Counted from the first letter of the stretch, positions 9,821-19,839 are shown. The stretch: DNA of 64,000 nt from Caulobacter sp. FWC2 (GCF_002742625.1 NZ_PEBF01000001.1:1674001-1738000); one strand, 5' to 3'. Translations and numbers: made by a program. Notes: a model not told the origin generated them from the sequence alone.

Positions 9821-11292
9821 TGAGCGCGCTCACGAAGCTGACCCTGGCCAGCGCCCTTGATGGCCTGGCCAAGCGCGAGTTCACCTCGGTCGAACTGACC
9901 AGGGCCCATATCGAGGCCGTCGAGGCCGCGCGTGGCCTGAACGCCTACATCCTGGAAACCCCGGACAAGGCGCTGGACATGGCCGCCAAGTCCGACGCCC
10001 GCCGGGCGTTTGGCGAAGCGGGCCCTCTGGAAGGCGCGCCGCTGGGCATCAAGGACCTGTTCTGCACCGAAGGCGTGCGGACCACGGCCTGCTCGAAGAT
10101 CCTCGAGACCTTCATCCCGACCTATGAGTCGACGGTCACCAGCCAGCTGTGGCGCGACGGCGCGGTGATGCTGGGCAAGCTGAACCTCGACCAGTTCGCC
10201 ATGGGCTCGTCGAACGAGACCTCGTATTTCGGTCCGGTGACCAACCCCTGGCGCGGCAAGGGCAGCAACAAGGCCCTGACCCCGGGCGGCTCGTCGGGCG
10301 GTTCGGCCGCGGCCGTCGCCGCCGACCTGTGCCTGGGCGCCACGGCGACCGACACCGGCGGCTCGATCCGCCAGCCCGCCGCCTTCACCGGCACCGTGGG
10401 GATCAAGCCGACCTATGGCCGCTGCTCGCGCTGGGGCGTCGTCGCCTTCGCCAGCTCGCTGGACCAGGCCGGCCCGATCGCCAAGACCGTTGAGGACGCG
10501 GCCCTGCTGCTGACCTCGATGTCGGGCCATGACCCCAAGGACTCGACCAGCCTCGACATCGCCGTGCCGGACTTCACCCAGTTTGTGGGCAAGTCGGTGA
10601 AGGGCCTGCGGATCGGTATCCCCAAGGAATACCGCGTCGACAACATGCCGGCCGAGATCGAGAAGCTCTGGTCCGACGGCATCGCCTGGCTCAAGGAGGC
10701 CGGCTGCGAGATCGTCGACATCAGCCTGCCGCACACCAAGTACGCCCTGCCGGCCTACTATATCGTGGCCCCGGCCGAGGCGTCGTCGAACCTCGCCCGC
10801 TACGACGGCATGCGCTACGGCCTGCGCGAGGACGGCGCCAACCTGACCGAGATCTACGAGAACACCCGCGCGTCGGGCTTCGGCGACGAGGTCAAGCGCC
10901 GCATCCTGATCGGCACCTATGTGCTGAGCGCCGGCTATTACGACGCCTACTACCTCAAGGCCCTCAAGGTGCGCCGTCGCATTGCCGAGGACTTCGACAA
11001 CGCCTGGACCAAGGTCGACGCGATCCTCACCCCGACCGCGCCCTCGGCGGCGTTTGGCCTGGGCGAGAACAGCAACGACCCGATCGCCATGTACCTGAAC
11101 GATGTCTTCACGGTGACGACGAACCTGGCGGGCCTGCCGGGCCTGTCCCTGCCGGCGGGGCTCGACGCTAACGGCCTGCCGCTGGGTCTGCAGATCATCG
11201 GCAAGCCTCTGGACGAGGCCACGGTGTTCTCGGTCGCCGGAGCGGTCGAGAAGGCGGCGGGGTTCTCCGCCAAGGCCGAAAAGTGGTGGTGA
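9820..11292 (+). CDS. gatA: Asp-tRNA(Asn)/Glu-tRNA(Gln) amidotransferase subunit A
   Basis: GatA releases ammonia from glutamine for tRNA-bound Glu or Asp amidation. The 490-residue protein carries the amidase signature with the Ser-cis-Ser-Lys triad: lysine 78 in GIKDLFC, serines 158/159 in [12 protein letters not shown] and the nucleophile near 182 in [10 protein letters not shown]. The C-terminal part has the normal [12 protein letters not shown] and LGLQIIGK motifs. The gene directly follows gatC and ends at a strong terminator, so gatB (12599) is not in the same transcription unit, unlike in many bacteria. Confidence 0.98.
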   Translation: MSALTKLTLASALDGLAKREFTSVELTRAHIEAVEAARGLNAYILETPDKALDMAAKSDARRAFGEAGPLEGAPLGIKDLFCTEGVRTTACSKILETFIPTYESTVTSQLWRDGAVMLGKLNLDQFAMGSSNETSYFGPVTNPWRGKGSNKALTPGGSSGGSAAAVAADLCLGATATDTGGSIRQPAAFTGTVGIKPTYGRCSRWGVVAFASSLDQAGPIAKTVEDAALLLTSMSGHDPKDSTSLDIAVPDFTQFVGKSVKGLRIGIPKEYRVDNMPAEIEKLWSDGIAWLKEAGCEIVDISLPHTKYALPAYYIVAPAEASSNLARYDGMRYGLREDGANLTEIYENTRASGFGDEVKRRILIGTYVLSAGYYDAYYLKALKVRRRIAEDFDNAWTKVDAILTPTAPSAAFGLGENSNDPIAMYLNDVFTVTTNLAGLPGLSLPAGLDANGLPLGLQIIGKPLDEATVFSVAGAVEKAAGFSAKAEKWW

Positions 11293-11301
11293 TCTAAGGA
11301 A

Positions 11302-11335
11302 AAGGGCGGCTCCGGTGGAGCCGCCCTTCTTCATT
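11302..11335 (+). terminator. Terminator after gatCA
   Basis: A 12-bp stem (AAGGGCGGCTCC, 11302-11313, with 11317-11328) and three-base loop, followed by TCTTCATTCT. It lies ten bases after the gatA stop and closes the gatCA unit. Confidence 0.88.
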
Positions 11336-11354
11336 CTGAGGGTGTGGGACCCTG

Positions 11355-11963
11355 TTATTGCGGGACGGTCGCCTGGGGCTCCGGCGTTGGGGCCGGAGCC
11401 GCCGGAGCCGGGATCACCAGCGGCGCAGGTTCGGCGATCGGGGCGCTGACGGTCGGCGGCGCGGCCGGGACCGTGGCGCTGACGTTCGCCGAGGCGCTGG
11501 AGGCGTCCGGAGCGCTGGTTTCGACCGGCGCGGCGCGACGGGCGACCGTACGGGCCGGAGCGGCGGCGCGCGGAGCCGAGCGGGCGAGCGGGGCGGGCGC
11601 CGCCGGTTCATTGCCGGCCAGCTCGGTTGGCTGCGGGATCGGCGACGGCGTGGCCGAAGCGCTGGCGGGAACCGGCGTCGTGGAGACCGGAGCCGGGCTT
11701 TGTGCGGCGGCGGTCTGCAGCGACTGCGGATCGGTCGGCGCCTCGGTGCGATTGGCGCTCATGCCCCAGATCAGGGCGCCAGCGGCGACGGCCAGCACCG
11801 GCACACCGATCAGAAGCGGCAGGTTGCCGGACGCCTTCTTCTTCGGCGTGCGAGCATAGACCGGCTGGCTCGGAAACATCGCCGAAGCATTGGGATCGGC
11901 CGCGACGACCGGCTCCGGCGCATCGAAGTTCAGAGTGGGGCGGGTAGTGTAAGCGGTGGGCAT
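11355..11963 (-). CDS. Single-pass membrane protein with Ala/Pro-rich periplasmic domain
   Basis: The 202-residue product has a cytoplasmic N-terminus of about 45 residues ending in basic TPKKKASG, one transmembrane segment (LPLLIGVPVLAVAAGALIWG, about 49-68), and a long low-complexity Ala/Pro/Ser/Thr tail. The start ATG 11963 has GGAGG seven bases upstream; an extension to 12023 is unlikely. I recognise no domain. Such tails usually span periplasm or the peptidoglycan layer. It lies between gatCA and the repeat-flanked DUF559 gene, on the opposite strand. Confidence 0.75.
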   Translation of the reverse strand: MPTAYTTRPTLNFDAPEPVVAADPNASAMFPSQPVYARTPKKKASGNLPLLIGVPVLAVAAGALIWGMSANRTEAPTDPQSLQTAAAQSPAPVSTTPVPASASATPSPIPQPTELAGNEPAAPAPLARSAPRAAAPARTVARRAAPVETSAPDASSASANVSATVPAAPPTVSAPIAEPAPLVIPAPAAPAPTPEPQATVPQ

Positions 11964-12097
11964 TTCTACCTCCGTGAATGATCTGTTCGAGAAATAAACG
12001 GCGCGATAACTCGACGGTTCCACTGCCCCGCAATGGCGCCAATCGTGACAAGAAAGCGCCGTTTTTTAACTCGACGCCCTTGAGGCTCCACTGAATA

Positions 12098-12147
12098 CTC
12101 CCTCCCCTTTATGGGGAGGGTGGCCGCGAAGCGGTCGGGTGGGGCAG
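12098..12147 (+). repeat. REP-like repeat, left inverted copy
   Basis: About 48 bases (CTCCCTCCCC, then ATGGGGAGGG, then TGGCCGCGAAGCGGTCGGG) form two internal hairpins: CTCCCC with GGGGAG, and CCGC with GCGG. The same sequence in inverse orientation, with two or three mismatches, lies at 12487-12538. The two copies frame the DUF559 gene. Confidence 0.85.
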
Positions 12148-12151
12148 CGCC

Positions 12152-12595
12152 GTGAGTGTCCAACGCGCCAGAACTCTTCTGAAGGCCATGAGTTTCGCCG
12201 AAGTCCGCCTTTGGGCGCGGCTTCGGAAGCTGCGTAGCGACGGCTTCCATATCCGCCGGCAGGCTCCATTCCGAGGCTATATCCTCGACTTCGTCTGCTT
12301 CGATCGCCGGCTGGTCATCGAAGTGGACGGCCCGCACCATGACGAGCCGGAGCAGCAGGAGCACGATGCGTTTCGTGACCGCGTCCTGCGTCGGGAGGGC
12401 TTCAAAACCTTGCGCTTCCCGGGGCGTGCGGTGCATGAGGAGATCGACGCCGTGATGGACGTGATTTGTCACGCCCTGAGCGCCGCGAGCCCCACCCGGC
12501 CGCTTCGCGGCCACCCTCCCCATGAAGGGGAGGGAGGAGATGTCAGCCGGCCGCTCCTGCGGCGAACCCTCCCGTCCGGGGAGGGAGGAAGCTAA
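12152..12595 (+). CDS. DUF559 domain protein (Vsr-like endonuclease fold)
   Basis: A 147-residue frame starting with GTG 12152, just outside the left repeat. Residues 1-115 match the DUF559 family: RARTLLKAMSFAEVRLW, FHIRRQAPFRGYILDF, RLVIEVDGPHH and GFKTLRF. This is a restriction-endonuclease-like fold related to very-short-patch repair nucleases; E/D of IEVDG and D of ILDF would be metal ligands. No biochemical role is established for the family. The last 35 residues (SPTRPLRGHPPHEGEGG and following) are simply the translated right-hand repeat, so the functional protein probably ends near residue 112. Alternative start ATG 12188 would cut the conserved N-terminal motif. Confidence 0.82.
   Translation: MSVQRARTLLKAMSFAEVRLWARLRKLRSDGFHIRRQAPFRGYILDFVCFDRRLVIEVDGPHHDEPEQQEHDAFRDRVLRREGFKTLRFPGRAVHEEIDAVMDVICHALSAASPTRPLRGHPPHEGEGGDVSRPLLRRTLPSGEGGS
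12487..12538 (-). repeat. REP-like repeat, right inverted copy
   Basis: This is the reverse complement of the repeat at 12098-12147 with two or three differences, and it lies inside the 3-prime end of the DUF559 frame. It contains the internal palindrome GGCCGCTTCGCGGCC and CTCCCCATGAAGGGGAG. Confidence 0.85.
12545..12590 (-). repeat. Diverged third copy of the same repeat, supplying the gatB Shine-Dalgarno
   Basis: CGGCCGCTCCTGCGGCGAA followed by CCCTCCCGTCCGGGGAGGG has the same architecture as the flanking repeats (GGCCGC-xx-GCGG, then CCCTCCC-x-GGGGAGGG) but with many substitutions. Its terminal GGGAGG is the only purine-rich ribosome binding sequence ahead of gatB ATG 12599. Confidence 0.65.
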
Positions 12596-12598
12596 GAG

Positions 12599-14104
<1,506 letters not shown>

Positions 14105-14130
14105 GCTTCTCGACCAGCCAGACATGACGA

Positions 14131-14163
14131 GGGCCCGCGGTGGAAACCGTGGGCCCTTCTTCG
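14131..14163 (+). terminator. Terminator after gatB
   Basis: An 11-bp stem (GGGCCCGCGGT, 14131-14141, with 14146-14156, one G-T pair) with GGAA loop, followed by TTCTTCGTT. It lies 26 bases after the gatB stop and just before the end of the convergent gene. Confidence 0.85.
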
Positions 14164-14180
14164 TTGATGCGAACTTTGAA

Positions 14181-14534
14181 TTATTGCGGCTGGGCCGGGG
14201 TCGGCTCTTCGGCCGTCTTCTTGTGCCTCTTGGCCTTCTTGGCGGCCTTCTCGTCGGCGGCGGGCGCGGTCTTCTCGTCGGTCATGGCCGGCGCCGTGGC
14301 CGAGGTCGGCGCGCCAGCGGAGTCGGCCGGTGTGGCGGTCTCGGAGGCCGGCGGCGCGGACGGCTCGGTCGTCGGCGCGACCGTCGAGGGATCGTTGGTC
14401 GGAGCCGGCATGGTCATGCTCGGCTGCGGATTGGCCGGAGAGGTCTGGGGCAAGGTCGTCTGAGCCAGGGCCGAGCCGGCATAGGCGGCGGCCGCCAGGG
14501 TAAGGGCGGCGGTGGTGATGCGCAGGGTCTTCAT
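14181..14534 (-). CDS. Secreted Ala/Pro/Thr-rich small protein
   Basis: A 117-residue protein with a clear Sec signal (MKTLRITTAALTLAAAA, cleavage after GSALA). The mature part is low-complexity (repeats of AP, TP, PS) ending in a basic block, EKAAKKAKRHKKTAEE. No domain is recognisable. Charge and composition suggest an envelope-associated or intrinsically disordered periplasmic protein. It converges on gatB and shares the terminator region. Confidence 0.72.
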   Translation of the reverse strand: MKTLRITTAALTLAAAAYAGSALAQTTLPQTSPANPQPSMTMPAPTNDPSTVAPTTEPSAPPASETATPADSAGAPTSATAPAMTDEKTAPAADEKAAKKAKRHKKTAEEPTPAQPQ

Positions 14535-14664
14535 GGTGGGGACCGTGTTGCTTCAGCGTCGTTGTGTGACGCGAGGCCTACGCTGGCCCGTCAATGCGGT
14601 CGAAATGACTTCGCAATCGGGCGCTTGGGCCTCACTCGCGGCAGGGTCGAGGCGCTTGTGGCCG

Positions 14665-14702
14665 CAAAACGGCGTCCCAGGCAAAGCCCAGGACGCCGTC
14701 TC
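14665..14702 (-). terminator. Terminator of the RcnB-like gene
   Basis: ACGGCGTCC (14669-14677) pairs with GGACGCCGT (14691-14699). On the minus strand the stem is followed by TTTT (complement of 14665-14668). It lies 24 bases after the stop of the leftward gene at 14726. Confidence 0.8.
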
Positions 14703-14725
14703 GATGCCGCAAAAGCAGGTCAGGT

Positions 14726-15250
14726 CTAGCGGTTGGCGATGACGTCGAAGATCAGGCCGGTCGCGATGGCGGCCAGGACGTAGTCATTGCCCGTACGGTA
14801 CCAATAGTAGCCCCGGGGCGGCTGGCGCAGGCTATAGCGATAGTAATCGTTCACCACATAGCCGCCGCCGCGATAGTAGCTGGGCAGATAGGCGCCGCGA
14901 CGCCACGAGGTATAGCCTGGGCGGAAGCCCGGACGGCCATAATAGGCGGGCGGCGGCGGGCCGTAGGACCAGCGGTTGTTATAGTAGTAGCCGTTGTGGC
15001 GGCCGCCGTCCCAACGGTCCCCGCGGCCATAGTCGCCGCGCCCGTAGTCGCCACGACCGCGATCACGGTCGTAGTCGCGACGGTCATGATCCCGGCCACG
15101 ATTATAGTCCCGGCCACGATCATAGTCGCCGCGCCCGCGGTCATTGTGTTCCCAGCGGCCGCGATCCTGGGCGGCGGCGTCGGTGGCCGTCAGAGCCATC
15201 GGGCCCGCCACGGAGGCTACGGCGGCGATGGTGAGCAGCAGACGTTTCAT
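14726..15250 (-). CDS. RcnB-family periplasmic protein
   Basis: The product is 174 residues. A signal peptide (MKRLLLTIAAVASVAGPMAL, cleavage near AAAQ) is followed by an Arg/Asp/Gly/Tyr-rich repeat region (DRGRGDYDRGRDYNRG type, about 30-85) and a C-terminal RcnB-like domain: YRGGGYVVNDYYRYSLRQPP, then YYWYRTGNDYVLAAIATG. RcnB in E. coli is a periplasmic protein affecting nickel/cobalt efflux, but most alphaproteobacterial members are uncharacterised. The charged repeat could bind metal or polyanions. It stands alone, with its own terminator. Confidence 0.85.
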   Translation of the reverse strand: MKRLLLTIAAVASVAGPMALTATDAAAQDRGRWEHNDRGRGDYDRGRDYNRGRDHDRRDYDRDRGRGDYGRGDYGRGDRWDGGRHNGYYYNNRWSYGPPPPAYYGRPGFRPGYTSWRRGAYLPSYYRGGGYVVNDYYRYSLRQPPRGYYWYRTGNDYVLAAIATGLIFDVIANR

Positions 15251-15447
15251 CTCGTCTTCTCCTAGTGGTCGGGCGGCGCCTGCGAGACGTCGCCTAGAAA
15301 CTTCCCTCGACCTTGAAACGCACGATCGCCCTGTTCGGCTGAACCCAGCCTGAACGCCGCCGTCAGGCTTTTACGCAAGGAAGCCTTGGCGGGGAGCGCG
15401 CGCGCGGCCATCTTCCGTCCCAGCAACGATAACGGGAGGGAAGGCCA

Positions 15448-16173
15448 ATGAGCCGTCCGATCGAACTGCACTATTGGCCCACACCCAACGGCTGGAAGAT
15501 CTCCATCGCCCTGGAGGAGATGGGCCTGCCGTACGAGATGATCCCGGTGAACATCGGGACCGGCGAGCAGTTCAAGCCGGAGTTCCTGGCCATCAGCCCC
15601 AACAACCGCATGCCGGCGATCGTCGATCCCGATGGTCCCGACGGCCAGCCGATCTCGATCTTCGAGTCTGGCGCCATCCTGCAGTACCTGGCCCGCAAGA
15701 CCGGCCAGTTCTACGGCGAGACCGAGCGCGACCGCGTCAATATCGACCAGTGGGTGATGTGGCAGATGGGGGGCTTGGGTCCCATGGCCGGCCAGACCCA
15801 CCATTTCCGCCAGTACGCCGCGTTGATCATCGCCGACCAGCGCCAGATCGCCTACGGCGCCATTCGCTACACCAACGAGACCCACCGCCTGTACGGGGTG
15901 CTCAACAAGCAGCTGGAAGGCCGCGATTTCATCTGCGGCCAATTGTCCATCGCCGACTTCATGAGCTGGCCGTGGATCGTGCCGTGGAAAAATCAGGGCA
16001 TCATTCTGGACGAGTTCCCCAATTTGAGGACATGGTTCGAGCGCGTCGGCGCGCGCGAAGCGGTCCAGAAGGGCTTCAAGCTGGGCGCCGAATTGCGGTC
16101 CGCCGGCCTGCAAGCATCGGGAAAAGCGGCGGAAGAGGCCCGAAAAGTGCTTTTCGGCCAGCGTGCCCGTTAA
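15448..16173 (+). CDS. Glutathione S-transferase family protein (YfcG/Nu-class like)
   Basis: A 241-residue cytoplasmic GST. The thioredoxin-like domain reads IELHYWPTPNGWKISIALEE, with the Thr-Pro-Asn-Gly-Trp-Lys block of YfcG/Nu-class enzymes in place of a catalytic Tyr/Ser/Cys. It continues with PNNRMPAIVD and the SIFESGAILQYLA glutathione-gamma-Glu site. The helical domain follows (LEGRDFICGQLSIADF, the usual N-capping motif). Nu-class members act as disulfide reductases using glutathione. GGGAGGGAAGG lies just before the ATG. It is monocistronic and divergent from the RcnB-like gene. Confidence 0.93.
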   Translation: MSRPIELHYWPTPNGWKISIALEEMGLPYEMIPVNIGTGEQFKPEFLAISPNNRMPAIVDPDGPDGQPISIFESGAILQYLARKTGQFYGETERDRVNIDQWVMWQMGGLGPMAGQTHHFRQYAALIIADQRQIAYGAIRYTNETHRLYGVLNKQLEGRDFICGQLSIADFMSWPWIVPWKNQGIILDEFPNLRTWFERVGAREAVQKGFKLGAELRSAGLQASGKAAEEARKVLFGQRAR

Positions 16174-16345
16174 CGCTCTGTAGACTCGTGTTTACGTCCA
16201 GTAATCACCTTGAATAACTAGTATACTTGTTGTGGCGTTCATGATGTCCGCGCGCTTAACTATATGTTCAGTGGCGGTGGACTTTTCTTCTCTCAGGCTC
16301 TGATCCGTCAGAACGGCGGGGCGAGCTTGAGAGAGGAGACTAGCC

Positions 16346-16624
16346 ATGATGATGATGCAAGAACCGCCAGCCGCCGTGGCGATGCTGCCGCTGCCGACCG
16401 CCGAATCCACCGGCGACGAACTGTTCCGCATGGGCCTGCTGTACTCGACCGGCCAAGGTGGCGCGCCGCTGGACTACGTGTCGGCGCACATGCTGTTCAA
16501 TCTGGCCGCCATGCGCGGTTCGGTCGAAGCCAAGGTCTACCGCAAGGAACTGTCGCAGGAGATGGCCAGCGACGAGGTCGCCGAAGCCCAGCGTCAGGCC
16601 CGCCAATGGCTCGCCCACGGCTGA
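16346..16624 (+). CDS. Small Sel1-like repeat protein
   Basis: A 92-residue protein with one or two Sel1/TPR-like helical repeats (ELFRMGLLYSTGQGG, then DYVSAHMLFNLAAMRGSVEA). Such repeats are protein-interaction modules. There is no signal peptide. The start is the first of four in-frame ATG codons, with GAGAGGAG eight bases upstream. The preceding 170 bases are unusually AT-rich for this genome and probably contain the promoter. It converges with hfsD; two hairpins lie in the short gap. A role in holdfast synthesis is only suggested by position. Confidence 0.8.
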   Translation: MMMMQEPPAAVAMLPLPTAESTGDELFRMGLLYSTGQGGAPLDYVSAHMLFNLAAMRGSVEAKVYRKELSQEMASDEVAEAQRQARQWLAHG

Positions 16625-16673
16625 ACCCAGCTGCCTGGGTTCGGACTGCTCGCCGGTCCTGTGGAGGACCGGC
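16623..16673. terminator. Two tandem hairpins between convergent genes
   Basis: GAACCCAG-CTGC-CTGGGTTC (16623-16642) and GCCGGTCCT-GTGG-AGGACCGGC (16652-16673) are perfect stems with four-base loops. There is no T-run, so they may be factor-independent pause sites or mRNA 3-prime end protectors rather than classic terminators. Confidence 0.6.
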
Positions 16674-17435
16674 TCAGTTGCCGTTGACGTTGCCGTTGAT
16701 CGCGTAGCTGAAGCTGATGGGCAGCAGGTCCCGGAAGTACTGCTGCATGAACAGACCCGCTTCCGACACGCCGCTGCGCGGCACGTAGACGATGTCGAAG
16801 CGCCGCAACGGCACCAGATCCGCGCCGCCCGCGCGCGTCAGGCCCGCCAGCAGGTCGACCGTCCGCATCATCGCCCGCCCGTCGGGGCCGCGACGAATGA
16901 TCACCACCTGATTGCGCTTGGCGCCATTGGTGAACCCGCCGGCCTGGATGATGGCCCGCAACGCGTCGCTGTCGCCCGCCATGTCGAACACCCCGGCGTT
17001 CTTGACCTCGCCGCCGATGAACACCTTGAGCGGCGTGGCCGTCTTCACCGAAACCTGGATCTGAGGCCGCAACAGCGTGCCCGCATAGGCCTGGCTGATC
17101 GAGCCTTCCAACTCGTCGATGGTGCGATCGGCGGCCATCACCGGCGCGACCAGCGGCAAGGTGATGCGGCCGTCGGGCTGCACGACCACGGACTTGTTGA
17201 GTTCAGGAGCCGACGGCACGGCCACCTCGACCTCGTCGCCCGGGTAGAACCGGTACGACGGCTCGCTCTCGCTCCAGTCGGCGTAACCGATATTGGAGAA
17301 GTTGGCGGTCGGTCGGGGACCCGGGGTGATCGGTTCGGCGTCGATGTGCCCGCAAGCGGAAAGCCCGCCGGCCATCAGGACCACGGCCCAAATCGCCTTC
17401 AAGGGGACCATCTTGAGATGCGTGCGGCTCTGCAT
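16674..17435 (-). CDS. hfsD: HfsD, outer-membrane polysaccharide export lipoprotein (Wza-like)
   Basis: HfsD forms the outer-membrane channel for holdfast polysaccharide. The 253-residue product has a lipoprotein signal (KAIWAVVLMAGGLSAC, lipobox LSAC), the polysaccharide export (Poly_export) domain (YRFYPGDEVEVAVPSAPELN, VVQPDGRITLPLV) and SLBB-type repeats (VFIGGEVKNAGVFDMAG, AIIQAGGFTNGAK). It ends with an amphipathic segment (FMQQYFRDLLPISFSY), as expected for the membrane-spanning helix of Wza. Start ATG 17435; 17411 is possible and would also keep the lipobox. It is divergent from hfsA with 85 bases between, which must hold both promoters. Confidence 0.93.
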   Translation of the reverse strand: MQSRTHLKMVPLKAIWAVVLMAGGLSACGHIDAEPITPGPRPTANFSNIGYADWSESEPSYRFYPGDEVEVAVPSAPELNKSVVVQPDGRITLPLVAPVMAADRTIDELEGSISQAYAGTLLRPQIQVSVKTATPLKVFIGGEVKNAGVFDMAGDSDALRAIIQAGGFTNGAKRNQVVIIRRGPDGRAMMRTVDLLAGLTRAGGADLVPLRRFDIVYVPRSGVSEAGLFMQQYFRDLLPISFSYAINGNVNGN

Positions 17436-17520
17436 GCGACAAGTCTTAACAGGAATGGGTAACGAACCCTTAAGGCTGGCCGCTCCAGGGTGAGAGACAG
17501 ATTGAACCGCCCGGATTCGA

Positions 17521-19026
17521 ATGTCGACGAGCCCTTGGATCAGCGTACCGCACGACCCGCCGCCTCGCATGGCGGCGGGACGAGGCGGCGCGCGTCCCAA
17601 GTACGCCCCGGCCGACTTCGTCACCCTGCTGTGGCGCGAGCGTTTTCTGATGCTGGTCGTCTTCGTGGTGATCGTGGCGCTGGGCTTCGGCTTCGCCACC
17701 ACGCTGAAGAAGAACTACACGGCCCAATCCAGCCTGTTCGTCCGCCTGGGCCAGGAATATGTCTACGAACCCCGGGCCGGCGACGCCGGTCGCGGCGCGG
17801 TGCCCAACAACGACGAAGTCATCCAGTCGGAAGCCGAGATCCTGGGCAGCGGCGAGCTGCGCGAGCGGGTGATCCGCAAGATCGGCTTCGCCAAGATCTT
17901 CCCACAGGCGGCTCGGAAGTACGCCGGCGCCACGCCGGAAGGTAAGCGCAAGCTGATCGCCGAGGGCCGCGACTCGATCGCCAAGAGCCTTAAGATCGAG
18001 ACCGCGCCGGACAATTCGATCATCCGTCTGGCCTATCAGGACAGCGATCCCGAAATGGCCGAGAAGGTGCTCAACACCTTGCTCGAGGAATATCTGATCT
18101 ATCGCCGCAGCCTGCTGATCGGCGGCGGCGACAACGTGCTGCAGCGGCAGCGCGATATTTTCTCGCAGAAGCTGGCGGACGCCGACACGGCCTATCAGTC
18201 GTTCCTGACCACCAACGACATCGGCGACTTCACCGCCCAGAAGACCACGCTGATCCAGCTGCAGTCCCAGGTCGAGCAGCAGAAGTATTCGGTCGACGCT
18301 CAGTTGCAGGACCGCGTGGGCCGCCTGGCCGCCGTCGAGGCGGAGCTGTCGCGCACGCCGGCCGAGTCGGTGCTATATCGCGACACCGACATGTCGGCCT
18401 CGACCAAGCTGGCCCAGCTGAAGCTGGACCGCGAAGGCCTGTTGGCCCGCTACACCGCTGGCGCGCCGCCGGTGCAGGACATCAACGCCCAGATCGCTCA
18501 GCTGGAAGCCGGCCTCGCCGCCGGTCGCACCAATGGCGAAGGCGCGCGCCGCAGCGGTCCGAACCCGATCTGGCAGACCCTGACCACCACCCGCAACGAC
18601 CTGCGGGCCGAGGTCGCGGCCTTGCGGCAGTCGCAGGCGACCTATGCCCAACAGGTGACGGACGTGAATTCGCGCCTGCTGCGCCTGGCCGGGCTAGAGC
18701 CGCAATTCAACGAGCTGTCGCGCGACCGCGACGTCCTGTCCGCGAACGTGCGCGATTTCACGGTCAAGGAGCAGCAGGACGAAGCTCAGCGGCAGATGTC
18801 GTCCCAGAGCAGCGACAATATCCGCATCGTTCAGCGCGCCGTGGCCCCGTCGACCGGCAAGAGCCTGAAGAAGCCGGTGCTGATCCTGGCCGTCCTGTTC
18901 GCGGGCTTCGCGGCGCTGTGCGTCGGGCTGGTCCGCATGTTCACGCGCCCCGGCCTGCAGACGCCGGAATCGGCCTCGCGCACCCTGGGCGTGCCGGTCC
19001 TGGCAACGGCCGGGGTCAAACGGTGA
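17521..19026 (+). CDS. hfsA: HfsA, polysaccharide co-polymerase (Wzz/Wzc type without kinase domain)
   Basis: HfsA controls chain length and export of holdfast polysaccharide at the inner membrane. The 501-residue protein has a Wzz domain starting near residue 33 (DFVTLLWRERFLMLVVF), a first transmembrane segment at about 43-62, a long periplasmic coiled-coil region at about 200-420 (YQSFLTTNDIGDFTAQKTTL), and a second membrane segment at about 446-466 (VLILAVLFAGFAALCVGLV). There is no C-terminal ATPase; the separate HfsB supplies the related domain. Start ATG 17521. In the same direction as hfsB, 74 bases away. Confidence 0.93.
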   Translation: MSTSPWISVPHDPPPRMAAGRGGARPKYAPADFVTLLWRERFLMLVVFVVIVALGFGFATTLKKNYTAQSSLFVRLGQEYVYEPRAGDAGRGAVPNNDEVIQSEAEILGSGELRERVIRKIGFAKIFPQAARKYAGATPEGKRKLIAEGRDSIAKSLKIETAPDNSIIRLAYQDSDPEMAEKVLNTLLEEYLIYRRSLLIGGGDNVLQRQRDIFSQKLADADTAYQSFLTTNDIGDFTAQKTTLIQLQSQVEQQKYSVDAQLQDRVGRLAAVEAELSRTPAESVLYRDTDMSASTKLAQLKLDREGLLARYTAGAPPVQDINAQIAQLEAGLAAGRTNGEGARRSGPNPIWQTLTTTRNDLRAEVAALRQSQATYAQQVTDVNSRLLRLAGLEPQFNELSRDRDVLSANVRDFTVKEQQDEAQRQMSSQSSDNIRIVQRAVAPSTGKSLKKPVLILAVLFAGFAALCVGLVRMFTRPGLQTPESASRTLGVPVLATAGVKR

Positions 19027-19100
19027 GCGCTTTCGTCGCCTTTCGCCCCTAGGGTTAATATCGCAAGTTGCGATCTTCTGAGTACGTGGCGATTCGGTAG

Positions 19101-19802
19101 ATGGTGGATTTGAACGTCGAGATGACGGAGTTGTGGGGGGCGCTTGGCGCGCCGCCCGCCGGACGTCCGCACGTCATCCAGTTCATCTCCGCGCGGCGCG
19201 GAGAGGGGACCTCGACGGTCGCCCGGGAGTTCGCCCGTTTCACGTCCCGTCGCGCAGGCCGCAAGACCTGGCTTATCGACCTGGATCTCGACAGCCCCAG
19301 CCAGTTTCGCGAGATCGCCGCCGATCCGAACCGCTTCGGTCCGCTGGGTCCGCCGGTGGCGGCCTCGCCCGACGGCTCGACCTTCTTCACCGTGCAGCCG
19401 CCCGCGCCGCGCGCCGAGGGCGGGGTCTGGCCGGACTCCAAATTCCTGACGGGCCACAGCGTCGGCGGTCCGAACCTGTGGATCACCCGATTCAACCGAG
19501 AGGCTCTGCGCGGCCGCCAGCAGGCCCACGTCATTCCGTCGGCGGACTATTGGCGGGCGCTGCGCAAGCACGCCGAGATCATCGTCGTCGACAGTCCTTC
19601 GCTGGACCGATCGCAGTCTGGGCCGAGCCTCGCCCAGCACATGGACCAGACGGTGATGGTGGTCTCGGCCGACCAGCCGGATGTGCGACAGCCGGCCATG
19701 CTGCGTGACGCCCTGACGGCGGCCGGCGGTCGCTGCGCGGGCATGTTCTTCAACAAGGTCTCGGTCACGCCGCCCGCCTTCCTGAAGGCCATCCTGCCTT
19801 AG
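19101..19802 (+). CDS. hfsB: HfsB, tyrosine-autokinase-like partner of HfsA
   Basis: A 233-residue cytoplasmic protein resembling the BY-kinase/CpsD family. The P-loop position reads ISARRGEGTSTVA: the lysine of the usual GxGK[ST] is threonine here. The Walker A-prime equivalent is WLIDLDLDSPS and the Walker B region is EIIVVDSPSLD. A C-terminal tyrosine cluster is absent. It may therefore be a structural or regulatory paralogue rather than an active kinase, which is inferred from the missing lysine. The gene follows hfsA and converges with hfsH after 37 bases. In C. crescentus hfsC follows here; no hfsC is present in this window. Confidence 0.88.
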   Translation: MVDLNVEMTELWGALGAPPAGRPHVIQFISARRGEGTSTVAREFARFTSRRAGRKTWLIDLDLDSPSQFREIAADPNRFGPLGPPVAASPDGSTFFTVQPPAPRAEGGVWPDSKFLTGHSVGGPNLWITRFNREALRGRQQAHVIPSADYWRALRKHAEIIVVDSPSLDRSQSGPSLAQHMDQTVMVVSADQPDVRQPAMLRDALTAAGGRCAGMFFNKVSVTPPAFLKAILP

Positions 19803-19839
19803 CCGGCTCTCCGCCGCCCGAGCGCTGCCAAAGGCGCGG

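Noticed and set aside
9520..11334. 604-codon minus-strand frame opposite gatCA
   Set aside because: gatC and gatA are unmistakable on the plus strand; the opposite frame has shadow composition.
15262..16113. Minus-strand 283-codon frame opposite the glutathione transferase
   Set aside because: The GST frame has all family motifs; the opposite frame is a shadow.
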